This document shows, piece by piece, positions 18,503-27,300 of a stretch of 64,000 nucleotides of DNA. The position numbers and the translations under genes are program-made. Numbering within the stretch: position 1 is the stretch's first letter; every line of letters starts with the position of its first letter. The notes under the pieces are model-generated. The model searched no databases, was not told where the DNA came from, and saw only the letters and a program-made list of their open reading frames with translations. Source of the stretch: Sva-07 sp963747375 (GTDB lineage Bacteria > Actinomycetota > Acidimicrobiia > Acidimicrobiales > Ilumatobacteraceae); NCBI GenBank assembly GCA_963747375.1, contig CAVVFL010000002.1, positions 310,001 through 374,000 of the forward strand, read 5' to 3'.

Positions 18503-19785
18503 TCAGTCTCGGTGGCCACGCGGACCGACCGTCTCGTTCAGATCCTGCTGTCGGCGCCGAAGGAACGATCGTTCCGATTCGTTGGTGCTGCACTCGAGAG
18601 CGCGGTCCAGTGCGGCGGCTGCGTCGTCGAGACGATCGAGTCGGGCCAACACGTCTGCTCGGGCGGTGTGGAAGTACACGTAGCCGTTGACGTCGCCGGT
18701 GAGGTCGTCCGCTCGGGGAATCGCATCGAGTGCGGTGAGTGCCGCGGCGGGTCCGTGTACGTGGTCGACGGCGATCGCTCGGTTCAGTGCGACCAGCGCG
18801 CTGGGCTGGCGCTGCAGGAGCACGTCGTAGAGGCGCAGGACCGCTGGCCAGTCGGTGGCGTCGAAGGTGGGTGCAGTGGCGTGCAAGGCGGCGATTGCCG
18901 CTTGGAACTGAAAGGGGCCACCGTGCTGGAACGAGTGTGCTCTCGCCAGTTCGGCGAGACCGCGAGCGATCATTGGTTGGTCCCACTGAGTCCGGTCCTG
19001 GTCGGCGAGCAGGATCGGGCTGCCATGGTGGTCGAGGCGGCTGGATCGTCGGGCGTCGGTCAGCAGCAGCAGCGCATGGAGTCCTGCGACTTCCGGATCG
19101 GTCGGCACGAGCTTGCTCAGGAGCTCGGCGAGCCAAATGGCCTCTTCGCAGAGATCTCCTCGGATGAGCGCCGTGTCCGTTGCGCTGGCGTGGCCCTCGG
19201 TGAAGATCGACGAGATCACCTCGCACACGGCACCGACGCGCTCGGTGAGCGTGTCCAGATTCGGTGGATCGAAGGGAATTCGTGCGGCCCGGACCTTCGT
19301 CTTGGCGCGGGTGAGTCGACGCGTCATCGTTTCTTCGGACACCAGAAAGGCACGGGCGATCTGTGGCGTCGAGAGCCCGGCAACGATCCGTAAGGTCAAC
19401 GCGACCTGCGCCTCTGGCGGCGAGCGCGGGGTGGCAGCATCCGACCAGGAGCGCGAGCTGATCATCGAGGGCCTGCTCACCGTCGAGGTCGACGTCCGCC
19501 GACTCCGCGCCGTCGGAGATGACGGTCGCGACATCGGCGGCCAACACCGGGAGACGATCTTCGAATCGTCGCAGTTCTGCGGATCTGATCGATGGCTTTG
19601 CGTCGTCCGGTCGTGATCAACCAGGCGCCCGGTCGGTCGGGGACCCCATCGGTGGGCCATCGTGTCGACGCCTCGATGAATGCGTCTTGTGCCGCGTCTT
19701 CCGCGATGGTGAGGTCGCCGACGTCGCGCATGAGCGTGGCCACCAGCCGTGGCCACTCGGCGCGAAAGACGTCGGCGACACCCAT
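18503..19785 (-). CDS. ECF42-type RNA polymerase sigma factor (SigJ-like, C-terminal extension), frameshifted
   Basis: Sigma region 2 is seen in FRAEWPRLVATLMRDVGDL and AAQDAFIEASTRWPTDGVPD with GAWLITTGRRKAIDQIRR; region 4 in VALTLRIVAGLSTPQIARAF and LVSEETMTRRLTRAKTKVRA. A long helical C-terminal domain follows (LYDVLLQRQPSALVALNRAI and YFHTARADVLARLDRLDDAA), typical of the ECF42 group, whose partner is a DGPF/YCII protein, found here directly upstream. Two surplus bases (near 19572 and 19420) break the frame; corrected length is about 426 residues. The start ATG 19785 lies 32 bases after the DGPF stop. Its targets are not visible in the window. Confidence 0.87.
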
Positions 19786-19816
19786 CAGATCCGTCCGCTG
19801 ACCGAGCCGGCACCCG

Positions 19817-20170
19817 TCAGCTGTCGAACTCCATGACCGGTCGAACCTCGATCGTGCCGAAGTGAGAGTTCGGAATCCTGGCGGCCCAATCGAGGGCTTC
19901 GTCGAGATCGGCGACGTCGATCACGTAGTAGCCGCCGATCACTTCCTTGGACTCGATGAAGGGCCCGTCGGTCACGATGCGCTTGCCATCGCGGACCTGG
20001 ACGGTGCTTGCGGTGTCGGCGCCCTGCAGCGCTTCACCGGCGACCATGGCCCCCGCCTCCGCGAGAGCCTGGCTGTAGGCAGCCCATTCGGCCATGTAGG
20101 GGCCAAACCCTTCGCTGTCGGGGGCTGGTTCGTCGGCGGGGTTGCTTGCGAGGAGGAGCATGTACTTCAT
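19817..20170 (-). CDS. DGPF-domain (YCII-related) protein
   Basis: Small protein with the diagnostic motif VTDGPFIESKEVIGGYYVID and the start MKYMLLLASNP. 117 residues. In ECF42 systems one or more DGPF proteins are co-encoded with the sigma factor and thought to influence its activity; the mechanism is not known. The start ATG 20170 is set by AAAGGA ten bases upstream. First gene of a two-gene unit with the sigma factor. Confidence 0.93.
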   Translation of the reverse strand: MKYMLLLASNPADEPAPDSEGFGPYMAEWAAYSQALAEAGAMVAGEALQGADTASTVQVRDGKRIVTDGPFIESKEVIGGYYVIDVADLDEALDWAARIPNSHFGTIEVRPVMEFDS

Positions 20171-20371
20171 GTCGTGACGTCCTTTGTGTCGATGATCATT
20201 GTTGATTGTCACAGACACGACGAACGGCCCAACGAGATCCGGACACATACGTCGAGATTCCGCCCGAAATTCCGGGTCGCTGACCGGACGCGTTCCATCC
20301 GGCCTGACGCCAACAAATCGCTGAGGCAGTTGCTGCGACGGAGAACGGCCGAATCACGACGGCTACGCCTC

Positions 20372-20830
20372 ATACGGTCAGAGAATGCGGCGCATGACTG
20401 GACGGCTCGGGTAATGTGCGACCGATCTCGGAGAATCCTTGACGGAGAAGGTGCGTTCCGGTGAACAGGGCCGAGCCGCTCACCCGTATTCGCCTGGAGA
20501 GCGTCGGTATCGACTGGGTGACCCTCGACCACGTCGCTCCGTGAGCTCGTGCCCGTTCGAGGGCTGCCTTGAGTAGCGCCATGGCAAAGCCGACTCCGCG
20601 ATGTCGCTGATCAACGGCGAAGCAGACGATTCCACCGGGCATCGGGTTGATCCAAGAGGATCGGCCGAAGCGCTCGGTTGCGTTGGACACCGGGCACATC
20701 GGCGCGAGGCATGATTCGGCTCCCATCGACATCGCGGGCTTCGCGAAGCCGCTGGCACCGACACCACACCGAGGCCAAGTCGGCGTTCATCGCCAACGTC
20801 ATCGAGCGTGCGAACACGCGTCCTGATCGA
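20372..20830 (-). pseudogene. GNAT acetyltransferase remnant
   Basis: The acetyl-CoA binding core survives as VCFAVDQRHRGVGFAMALLK with AALERARAHGAT. The continuation VEGHPVDTDALQANTGE lies in a second frame, and SALFTGTHLLRQGFSEIGRT returns to the first, matching the usual end of this GNAT subgroup. Two compensating shifts near 20505 and 20475 and a poorly conserved N terminus suggest a decayed gene, although sequence error could contribute. Confidence 0.6.
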
Positions 20831-21035
20831 CGTGCCAGTGTTTCTCTCGATCTTCCTGACGCCCCCGAGGATCGCCCAACAACAAGGTGTCCCTGAAATG
20901 CTGGTCGGTGAGACTCGATAGCGCTCCAGACAATCCCGAACACCCGCGCCCACGCCGTGCCGCACTGCGAGGCCCAACTGCGGCACCACGTAATTCCGAG
21001 AAGATGCGCGCCGATGTTCCGGGCAGACTGCGCTG

Positions 21036-21692
21036 ATGGCCGACGCGCTGGATGATCCCCCCGAGCTCCTGTTCTCGTCTCCGGCAAAGATCGCACAGCC
21101 GCTTGTCGATGCACTGACCGCTCGTCACGCATCACTGCGACGTTCTGTGTTCGTTGCGATGGATGGCCGAAGTGGCGCTGGGAAGTCGACGCTCGCAGCT
21201 GTCCTCGCAGAAGCATGCAGGTCCCATGGCGTCACCGTCACGGTCATCGGGGGCGACGACTTCTACGCCGGAGGCACGGCGGAGCGTTGGGACCAACGGT
21301 CGCCAGCGGAGAAGGCGGACCAAGTGATCGACTGGCACCGCCAGCACCGAGTCCTTGACGACCTTCGCCTTCGCGGGAACGCCAGCTGGTACCCATTCGA
21401 TTGGGAGGCACCTGACTGGAACTCTGATCGCGTTCCCCTGCGATCGACACCGATCTCGATGACGTCGGCCGACATCGTCATCCTCGAAGGGGCCTACAGC
21501 GCTCGACCTGAGCTGCACGACGTCCTCGACATTCGAATCCTGCTCGACACTCCACCGCAGCAGCGCCGACGTCAGCTCCTCGAACGCGAAGGCGAGCACT
21601 ATCGGACCGACTGGGAAGCACGTTGGTCGGCCGCCGAGGACCACTACTTCGGAGTGATCATGCCTCCCGACCGCTTCGACCACGTGCTCTGA
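21036..21692 (+). CDS. Uridine kinase-like P-loop kinase
   Basis: The P-loop VAMDGRSGAGKSTLAAVLAE and the acidic VIGGDDFYAGG are as in the uridine kinase/phosphoribulokinase family; LEGAYSARPELHD and ILLDTPPQQRRRQLLEREGE form the lid region. 218 residues. ATG 21036 starts MADALDDPPELLF. It probably phosphorylates a nucleoside or small metabolite. A second family member lies at 28275-28997, but with low similarity. No operon partner. Confidence 0.82.
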   Translation: MADALDDPPELLFSSPAKIAQPLVDALTARHASLRRSVFVAMDGRSGAGKSTLAAVLAEACRSHGVTVTVIGGDDFYAGGTAERWDQRSPAEKADQVIDWHRQHRVLDDLRLRGNASWYPFDWEAPDWNSDRVPLRSTPISMTSADIVILEGAYSARPELHDVLDIRILLDTPPQQRRRQLLEREGEHYRTDWEARWSAAEDHYFGVIMPPDRFDHVL

Positions 21693-22477
21693 CAGCCGAA
21701 CACGTCCCCACGCACAATCACGATGAATCGGCCAGGACTCGCGCTGCACATCTACCCAAGTCGAGCACCCGATAATCCCGTTCAGTGTCAGGTGGTGTGG
21801 TCTCGGGGATTGGCTCATAATCCCGCTGACCGTTCGTGGCCAGTTATCCCTGTGCCGTCCCGGGACTCGTCGGACCGGCCGGTGTGGCTTGATAGGAGCG
21901 TGGCATCGCCCCCACTGAGGTGTGCCCACCGACCACAAGCCGGCTTCGTCAGCCGACGATGGTGACCGGCATTGCGAGCGGGTCAACTCGCCTGGTAGGG
22001 CGTCACAGAGCGCCGGCGATGCGGCGCGGAGCAGAGCCTTGCGGCCCGTGATTATCGCTCGGGTCCTCAGGCGAGATCGACCGATCGGAAGTGCCGAACT
22101 CGCGCAGGTGGGGTGCCGTCGGTGCGGGGTTGTTCTGGTCGCCCGACCGGTGCCCCTATCGGTGGAGTTGGCTGCTGTCAGCTGGCCTTCTTCTCGTGCG
22201 GCTGCCGCTGCGATTCGTGCCGTTCCCGGACGTTTTCCGGTGCATTCCGAGATGATCATGCACTGCCCCTTGAAGCGGTCTGACCTCCCACGGTGCGCCG
22301 GTTCCCGGTCTGCCTGGGCGCTCCTGGAAGGCCGCTGTGACGACGTCGTTTAGCCCATGCCGCTACCGTCTCACGATCGCGGAACACGTTGAGGTCGATC
22401 ATGACACCAACGCTCGTGGTCGATGACGAGACCCGGTAGGAGCCGGATGGACCCGGTCACGCAACTACGCTGGGTAC
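21693..22477. other. Long spacer without a recognisable gene
   Basis: 785 bases with no ORF that resembles a protein family. It holds GCACCCGATA (21765-21774) and two copies of ATAATCCCG (from 21773 and about 60 bases later). The end includes the -10 of the cyclase gene. It could be a decayed mobile sequence. Confidence 0.6.
22466..22477 (+). promoter_or_regulatory. Leaderless -10 element of the cyclase-domain gene
   Basis: TACGCT at 22466-22471 and six bases to GTG 22478. Confidence 0.45.
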
Positions 22478-23299
22478 GTGGCCAAGCTGAGCGCTGCCGA
22501 TCGGAAGCGGCTCCCGGATCGCGCGTTTGCCTACGTGGACCGTGCGGGCGTGCGACGGCTGCCGATCATGGACGCGGCACACGTTCGGAACGCGCTCGCT
22601 CGGTTCGGCCAGGTCGAGTTCGAGGACGAACAGGCCCGAGCGCAGGCACACGATCGGTTGCTGCGCGCCGCGAAGCGATTCAAGATCGTTCCGATCGGAT
22701 TCATCAGCAGCGAGATCGAGTCAGCCCGCGCCGCAGTCCCCGACGCTGCGGTTCTGCCGACCGGCTTCGTCACGATGTTGATGACGGACATCGAGGGCTC
22801 GTCGTCGCTGTTGGCAGTCCTCGGCGACGGCTACGCCGACCTGCTGGCCGATGTGCGTGAGATCCAGCGCTCCGCCGTTCTCGCCGTCGGCGGATGTGCC
22901 GTCGAGGCACGTGCCGACGAATTCTTCGCAGCGTTCGAGAGTCCGGCCGCTGCGGTGACTGCCGCGATCGACGCACATCACCGCCTCGCCGCGGCGTCGA
23001 TCAGCGGCCACCACCAGGTCCGCATCCGGACCGGCATCCACGCCGGGTATCCGAAATTGGCCGAACCAAACTACGTCGGGATGGCTGTCCACGCCACCGC
23101 ACGAATCTGCGACGTGGCTCACGGCGGCCAGATCGTCGTTTCGGAGGATCTGACGACGGCGCTGACTGGAATGCGTCCGTCGGGTGTTCGGTTCCGCAAG
23201 CTCGGCGTTCAGAGGTTGCGCGGCATTCCGGGCAACATGCTGCTGTCGCAGGTGATGTCGCCCGGACTGCCGACCAAGTTCCCGCCCCTTCGCACCTGA
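22478..23299 (+). CDS. Class III nucleotidyl cyclase-domain protein with small N-terminal domain
   Basis: The N-terminal 80 residues (LSAADRKRLPDRAFAYVDRA) resemble a short domain found before actinobacterial cyclase modules. The cyclase homology domain has FVTMLMTDIEGSSSLLAVLG with the first metal-binding Asp, ARADEFFAAFE at the second Asp (the usual G-D-G-F is altered), VRIRTGIHAGYP and YVGMAVHATARICDVAHGGQ. The transition-state Asn of the usual N-x-x-A-R motif is His here, so activity is doubtful. 273 residues; a stand-alone cytoplasmic protein. Confidence 0.8.
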   Translation: MAKLSAADRKRLPDRAFAYVDRAGVRRLPIMDAAHVRNALARFGQVEFEDEQARAQAHDRLLRAAKRFKIVPIGFISSEIESARAAVPDAAVLPTGFVTMLMTDIEGSSSLLAVLGDGYADLLADVREIQRSAVLAVGGCAVEARADEFFAAFESPAAAVTAAIDAHHRLAAASISGHHQVRIRTGIHAGYPKLAEPNYVGMAVHATARICDVAHGGQIVVSEDLTTALTGMRPSGVRFRKLGVQRLRGIPGNMLLSQVMSPGLPTKFPPLRT

Positions 23300-23612
23300 T
23301 CGACCGGCACCGCGAGCGCAGCCCGCTGAATCACGTTGGCCGACGATTCGCGCTCCGATCTACGCCGGCGTGATCGAGCGCCGTCACGACTGAGAGCACT
23401 CCTTCACGAGACGACGCCGTGGTCGAATGATCTGGAACGGGGTGACCGGTCACAGTCGTGGGGGTCAGGAGCGGTCCCACCTGCATCGGTGAGCGTGACT
23501 ATCGAGCGGCCTGCATGGTGCCGAAGGCGTGCGACTTCGGCCGGATATGTGGGTGTGGCCGGGTCTGTTGCGAACGCGATTACCGGGCGGTCCTGACCAT
23601 TTGGGATAGCAT
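23300..23612. other. Spacer upstream of mazEF with a direct repeat
   Basis: No gene. GATATGTGGGTGTG (23544-23557) and ATTACCGGGCGG (23579-23590) recur after the module at 24234-24247 and 24277-24288 (there ATTATCGGGCGG). Confidence 0.6.
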
Positions 23613-23618
23613 ATGGTC
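23595..23618 (+). promoter_or_regulatory. Promoter and operator of mazEF
   Basis: The inverted repeat GACCAT (23595-23600) and ATGGTC (23613-23618) frames the -10 hexamer TAGCAT (23607-23612). ATG 23619 lies six bases after it, which suggests leaderless transcription and autorepression by the ribbon-helix-helix antitoxin. Confidence 0.5.
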
Positions 23619-23864
23619 ATGGCACGCCGAGAAGTTCTTGTCCAGCTCGACGACGACCTGGTCGCACGGCTCGATGAGCTTGCGGAGCAGCTCGGAACGA
23701 ACCGGTCCGAGCTGCTTCGCAGGGGCGCCACCGCAGTGATCACCGCCGAAGAACTCGTAACAGCTGACCGAGAGCTCGTCGCGGGGTACCAGCGTCAGCC
23801 ACCCGACCCTGCACTCGTGCAGTCGGCGCGCCGTCTCGCGGCGCGGACCGCGCCGGCGTGGTAG
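23619..23864 (+). CDS. mazE: Type II antitoxin, ribbon-helix-helix (MazE-like)
   Basis: MARREVLVQLDDDLVARLDE followed by LAEQLGTNRSELLRRGATAV is a CopG/ribbon-helix-helix DNA-binding domain. The C-terminal tail (PDPALVQSARRLAARTAPAW) would bind the toxin. About 81 residues from ATG 23619; ATG 23613 is an alternative. The toxin start overlaps its stop. Confidence 0.88.
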   Translation: MARREVLVQLDDDLVARLDELAEQLGTNRSELLRRGATAVITAEELVTADRELVAGYQRQPPDPALVQSARRLAARTAPAW

Positions 23865-24181
23865 CTCGAAACGACATCATCTGGGCCGACCTCGGGCCTC
23901 CCGCTGGACGCCGGCCCGTCTGCATTCTCACCCGTGATGCCGCCATCGCAGTGTTGAGTTCGGTCACGTGCGCACCGATCACCCGGAGGATCCGTGGTAT
24001 CCGCACCGAGGTCGAGGTCGGTCCCGAGCAAGGACTGCCCGAGCGCTGCGTCATCAGTTGCGACAACGTCATCACGGTGCCGATCGAAGACCTTGACGAT
24101 GAACCAGTCGGTCGCCTCGATGAGGTCACGCGGGCGGCACTCGACGTCGCTCTGCGGTTCGCGTTGGACATTGTCTACTGA
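23858..24181 (+). CDS. mazF: Type II toxin, MazF/PemK endoribonuclease
   Basis: NDIIWADLGPPAGRRPVCIL is the typical MazF start (strand with R-x-P); VTCAPITRRIRGIRTEVEVG and CVISCDNVITVPIEDL follow the family pattern for the RNA-cleaving barrel. 107 residues. GTG 23858 overlaps the antitoxin stop (23862-23864), so expression is coupled. Short direct repeats flank the two-gene module. Confidence 0.92.
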   Translation: MVARNDIIWADLGPPAGRRPVCILTRDAAIAVLSSVTCAPITRRIRGIRTEVEVGPEQGLPERCVISCDNVITVPIEDLDDEPVGRLDEVTRAALDVALRFALDIVY

Positions 24182-24288
24182 GGCCCGCCGTCAGGCGAGA
24201 CAGTATCGAGCACTTGCGGCACACAGTTCGCATGATATGTGGGTGTGCGGCGCACTGGATCCGAACTCAACGCGGAATTATCGGGCGG

Positions 24289-24597
24289 CTATTGGGGTCC
24301 GCGCAGGTCGATCTCGATGCCGAACAGAGATATCAAGTCATCGTCGATCAGTTGGCCGACAACGACGACTGCGTACACGAGTCGACCGCCGGCAACGAGG
24401 TAGCGGTAGTCGTTTCGCTCCGGATAGAGGCGGAGCAGTTCATCGAAGCGTTCAGCGAACGTGTCGGCGATCGTTGGGAGTTCGATCAACAAGAAGTCGC
24501 TCGCCGACGGTTCTCCGTTGGGGCCACGTGCCTCGCCGAGCTGAGCGTCAAGTTCGGTGAAGAACTGTGGGTCAACGCGAACCGTGCGCCGGGTCAC
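24289..24597 (-). CDS. Candidate toxin of a two-gene TA pair (RelE/ParE-like size)
   Basis: 102 residues: TRRTVRVDPQFFTELDAQLG, then FLLIELPTIADTFAERFDEL and YRYLVAGGRLVYAVVVVGQL with DDDLISLFGIEIDL. A helical start, a basic or aromatic middle and a final strand pair are compatible with the RelE/ParE fold, but I cannot name a family with certainty. The ATG overlaps the stop of the small upstream gene (ATGA), the layout of an antitoxin-toxin operon. Confidence 0.6.
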   Translation of the reverse strand: MTRRTVRVDPQFFTELDAQLGEARGPNGEPSASDFLLIELPTIADTFAERFDELLRLYPERNDYRYLVAGGRLVYAVVVVGQLIDDDLISLFGIEIDLRGPQ

Positions 24598-24779
24598 TGG
24601 CGGGTGGGGCGACCCTCGGTGGCGGCGATGCGAGCATCAACCTTCTGCCGGGCTCGGTCGACGAGAGTCGACGGGACGTCGTCGGGGTGAGTCACGAATC
24701 CGGCTCGGATCGTCGCATCGCGTTCGTCGGGGGTCAGCGCTTCGAGTTCAGCGGCTGACCAGATCCGATCGACGTCCAT
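24594..24779 (-). CDS. Candidate antitoxin of a two-gene TA pair
   Basis: 61 residues from ATG 24779: MDVDRIWSAAELEALTPDER then DATIRAGFVTHPDDVPSTLV, with a charged C-terminal helix. No known antitoxin family is obvious. The start is chosen because TACAGT lies six bases upstream (leaderless); a TTG six bases earlier is the alternative. Its stop overlaps the next start by four bases. Confidence 0.58.
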   Translation of the reverse strand: MDVDRIWSAAELEALTPDERDATIRAGFVTHPDDVPSTLVDRARQKVDARIAATEGRPTRQ

Positions 24780-24791
24780 CTCCAAACTGTA
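24780..24791 (-). promoter_or_regulatory. Leaderless -10 of the candidate TA operon
   Basis: TACAGT (minus strand, 24786-24791) then six bases to ATG 24779. Confidence 0.45.
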
Positions 24792-24919
24792 CCCGCTCGG
24801 CCATCGGCGAGGTCAGACATCGGTTGACGGTTTGTCGGTGCGCGCCGGCATGCCTGCTGCAGCGCTTTCGGTACCGTGTGGTGGGTGAGCAACACGCCGC
24901 AGCGTTGCAGCTGGCTGAC

Positions 24920-25417
24920 ATGGGAAGCGGGCCGACGGTGACTGCGACCATTCGCCGAGTCGCGTCCGTGGTCATCATCCTCGTCTTCATCGCGGCATGC
25001 GGCTCGTCGCCCAGCAATGACAACAGCGGCCCCGTGGACATCACCGTGAATTCGAACGGCACGAGTGATCTCACGTTGTTCGTCTCCAACCAGAGCTACC
25101 GCGACAGCGAGGTCGACATCACAGTCACACTTGACGGTGAGACCATCATCGATCGTGACTTCAACGTGGGAGACCAGCACAACTACATCGAACACCGGAT
25201 CCGCCTCGACGCTGGAAGACACACTCTCCACGCCGCCACAACCACCCTTGACGGTGAAGAGGTCGAACTGTCGGAAGACTTCACAATTGATCCCGACCAA
25301 CAGCGTTACGCCGCACTCGACTACTGGCACTACGAGCCGACGGGGCTCGACGACCCGACAGCCGATCCGCCCAAATTCACCTTCAAGATCCAGGACGATC
25401 CGATCGGATTCGCCTGA
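24920..25417 (+). CDS. Small lipoprotein of unknown function
   Basis: The lipoprotein signal IRRVASVVIILVFIAAC carries its lipobox cysteine near residue 28 and is followed by GSSPSNDNSG. The remainder is a beta-rich domain (VDITVNSNGTSDLTLFVSNQ, VDITVTLDGETIIDRDFNVG, HRIRLDAGRHTLHAATTTLD) that resembles an immunoglobulin-like fold. About 165 residues. GTG 24938 is another possible start. It is secreted and membrane-anchored; the role is unknown. The promoter region overlaps that of the divergent TA pair. Confidence 0.75.
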   Translation: MGSGPTVTATIRRVASVVIILVFIAACGSSPSNDNSGPVDITVNSNGTSDLTLFVSNQSYRDSEVDITVTLDGETIIDRDFNVGDQHNYIEHRIRLDAGRHTLHAATTTLDGEEVELSEDFTIDPDQQRYAALDYWHYEPTGLDDPTADPPKFTFKIQDDPIGFA

Positions 25418-25560
25418 GTACCCGACTGCCGGCCAACGACCTGAGCGGGTGGGCTCTTGGCGATCACAGTCGGTTAGGGACGCTCACCCGAGCCTGATCG
25501 CGATACTCGGACGGCTACTCTTGAGATGTCGACGAAACCATCTACTGATCGGTTGACGGC

Positions 25561-25764
25561 ATGTCCACCACCGACGACAAGCCCAGTGCGACGAAGCTCT
25601 GTCCGTACTGCGGAATTGCCGTTCGTGAGGGCGAGGATGCGACGGTGCTGAATGGAGTGCAGTTCCACAGTCCCTGTCTCGAAGGCACCGAGCCCCACGC
25701 ATCATTGAGCACGCACCGGCGGGACGAGCTGAGCACGATGAATCAGCTGGCTGACTACCTGTGA
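25561..25764 (+). CDS. Small zinc-ribbon-like protein
   Basis: 67 residues: KLCPYCGIAVREGEDATVLN then GVQFHSPCLEG. The C-x2-C and H-x2-C pairs could bind one zinc ion. No named family was recognised. ATG 25561. Confidence 0.5.
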   Translation: MSTTDDKPSATKLCPYCGIAVREGEDATVLNGVQFHSPCLEGTEPHASLSTHRRDELSTMNQLADYL

Positions 25765-26073
25765 TGTCGGCCGCCCTCGCACACTTCACGCACGCATAAA
25801 CGAGACACCTCGACACGTTGCGGTGACTGACTGCGGCCCAAGCGTGGCGCCAGACTTTCACAGGCACATCGGCCGCAGTGCAGCGCTCGGTGTTCGCAGT
25901 TCTGATGTGGGAGATCTGGCCGAGCAGAGCCGGCGCGCTGGTCGGCCTGGCGACGGCGGAGGCGAAGTACTTGCCTCGCGATACTCATGCCTCGGCCGTT
26001 GCGTTGCCGTCGGATCCGACCCGTCGAAGTCGTTTCGGGGCGCTCGGCCGGCGAAATGAACAGACCTGGACGC
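25765..26073. other. Spacer with dispersed repeat copy 1
   Basis: No gene seen. It contains the first copy (25834-25866) of the 33-base intergenic repeat described below. Confidence 0.55.
25834..25866 (+). repeat. Dispersed 33-base intergenic repeat, copy 1
   Basis: Begins CGGCCCAAG, then GCGCCAGACTTTCAC and AGGCA. Aligned without gaps, copies at 27195, 28161 and 29613 match it at 25, 27 and 25 of 33 positions. All lie on the same strand between genes. Confidence 0.75.
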
Positions 26074-26580
26074 TCAGCTGATGAGTCCGAGGACAGCGTC
26101 GACGGTCTCGCTTATCGAGCCTGACGCGTCGATGATCGGCAGCTGTAGCCCGCGATCTTGAATCGCAGCCAGCTCGGGGGCGCGATCGAGGTGCCAGGCC
26201 AGTCCGTCGGACTCGGTTCCTCGGTGTCGTTGTCTCAACCGCGCTTCGATGGTCGGCGTCGGAGCAACGAGTCGGACCGCGAAGACCGATGTTCCGACGG
26301 CTTCGTCAAGCCGAACGAGTGCGTAGTTGTCTTGCACGACCCAGGCCAACACGAGCAGCTCAGCGCCAGCATCGGCGTAATTCCCGACGAGCGACGCAAG
26401 GTTGCGCAGGATGAGGTCGTTGTTGAAGGGATCGTCAGCTCGCACGGGCCAAAGGCGCGAGAGCTGGTCGACATCGAGGAAGGCTGCCGAGCGTCCGTGC
26501 GATGCTGAGCGCTCGGCGACTGCGTATCCCGTCGTCGACTTCCCGACGCCCACTGTTCCAGTGACGAGAGCAATGCGCAT
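26074..26580 (-). CDS. AAA/P-loop kinase-like protein
   Basis: MRIALVTGTVGVGKSTTGYA is a clear P-loop; FLDVDQLSRLWPVRADDPFN, then RLVAPTPTIEARLRQRHRGT and IIDASGSISETVDAVLG resemble small ATP-dependent kinases such as gluconate or shikimate kinase relatives. 168 residues from ATG 26580. Substrate unknown; monocistronic. Confidence 0.75.
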   Translation of the reverse strand: MRIALVTGTVGVGKSTTGYAVAERSASHGRSAAFLDVDQLSRLWPVRADDPFNNDLILRNLASLVGNYADAGAELLVLAWVVQDNYALVRLDEAVGTSVFAVRLVAPTPTIEARLRQRHRGTESDGLAWHLDRAPELAAIQDRGLQLPIIDASGSISETVDAVLGLIS

Positions 26581-26626
26581 CGGCAAAGTATCTCTTCACC
26601 GCAGCATCTGGTAGCGGATCAACGCT

Positions 26627-27100
26627 CTATCGGGAGGTGGCTGCCACGAAGGCTGCCCGAACCGCCCGGACGCGTTCTGCCCACTCAACGTCTGATAGAC
26701 GCACTTCGCCGTCTTGCGGATTCAGGAGGCGGAAGGGGTCGTCATGTTGGTACTGCGGGAGCACGTGGCAATGGACGTGGGGCATACGGAAACCCATCGA
26801 GAGATTCGCCAACTTCACTGGATCGAACAATTCGTAGATCACCTCACCCATCGTTGACACGTCATTCCAGAAGCCGCACCTTTCGTCCGGCGTCAGATGA
26901 TGTAGTTCGGGTGCGTGTCGCTTGGCGATCACCACGGAGTAGCCCGCTTGGGTTTGATTGACGCTGAGACGCACGTAGCTCCAGTCCGTCTCCAAGATCA
27001 GGTCTCCGAACGGGTTGGTTACCATGGGCGCGTCTGCGCACATTCCGCACTCGTCGCCGTTCCACATTCGGCGCCATTGGTCCTCGGGCCACCAAGCCAT
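26627..27100 (-). CDS. HIT family protein 1
   Basis: Histidine-triad nucleotide hydrolase or transferase. The active-site motif reads MPHVHCHVLPQY (H-x-H-x-H). The N-terminal zinc-type pair ECGMCADAP and VVIAKRHAPELHHLTPDE fit the family. About 157 residues from ATG 27100, chosen because CATACT lies seven bases upstream. One of three HIT genes in this region. Confidence 0.85.
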   Translation of the reverse strand: MAWWPEDQWRRMWNGDECGMCADAPMVTNPFGDLILETDWSYVRLSVNQTQAGYSVVIAKRHAPELHHLTPDERCGFWNDVSTMGEVIYELFDPVKLANLSMGFRMPHVHCHVLPQYQHDDPFRLLNPQDGEVRLSDVEWAERVRAVRAAFVAATSR

Positions 27101-27194
27101 CACCGGGAGTATGTCGGGTGCTGCGATTGGCGGCGACGGCGCACATAACGCGAGCGCCGTAACCCGACATCTGTCGACCGCCGGCCGCTCATAA

Positions 27195-27227
27195 CGGCCC
27201 AAGTCCAGCGCCGCACTTTCACGGGCG
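27195..27227 (+). repeat. Dispersed 33-base intergenic repeat, copy 2
   Basis: CGGCCCAAG, then GCGCCGCACTTTCACGGGCG. It lies between the HIT gene and the glycosyltransferase gene. Confidence 0.75.
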
Positions 27228-27300
27228 TGTCGACCCTGGTCGTGCGTTTGTTCTGCTCGGCCGGGTGAGTTCTCAACTCTGGCGCGGCCCGAGGGTTGGC

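Noticed and set aside
21693..22477. Insertion sequence or phage integrase in the long spacer
   Set aside because: No transposase or integrase motif in any frame; only short repeated ATAATCCCG words are present.
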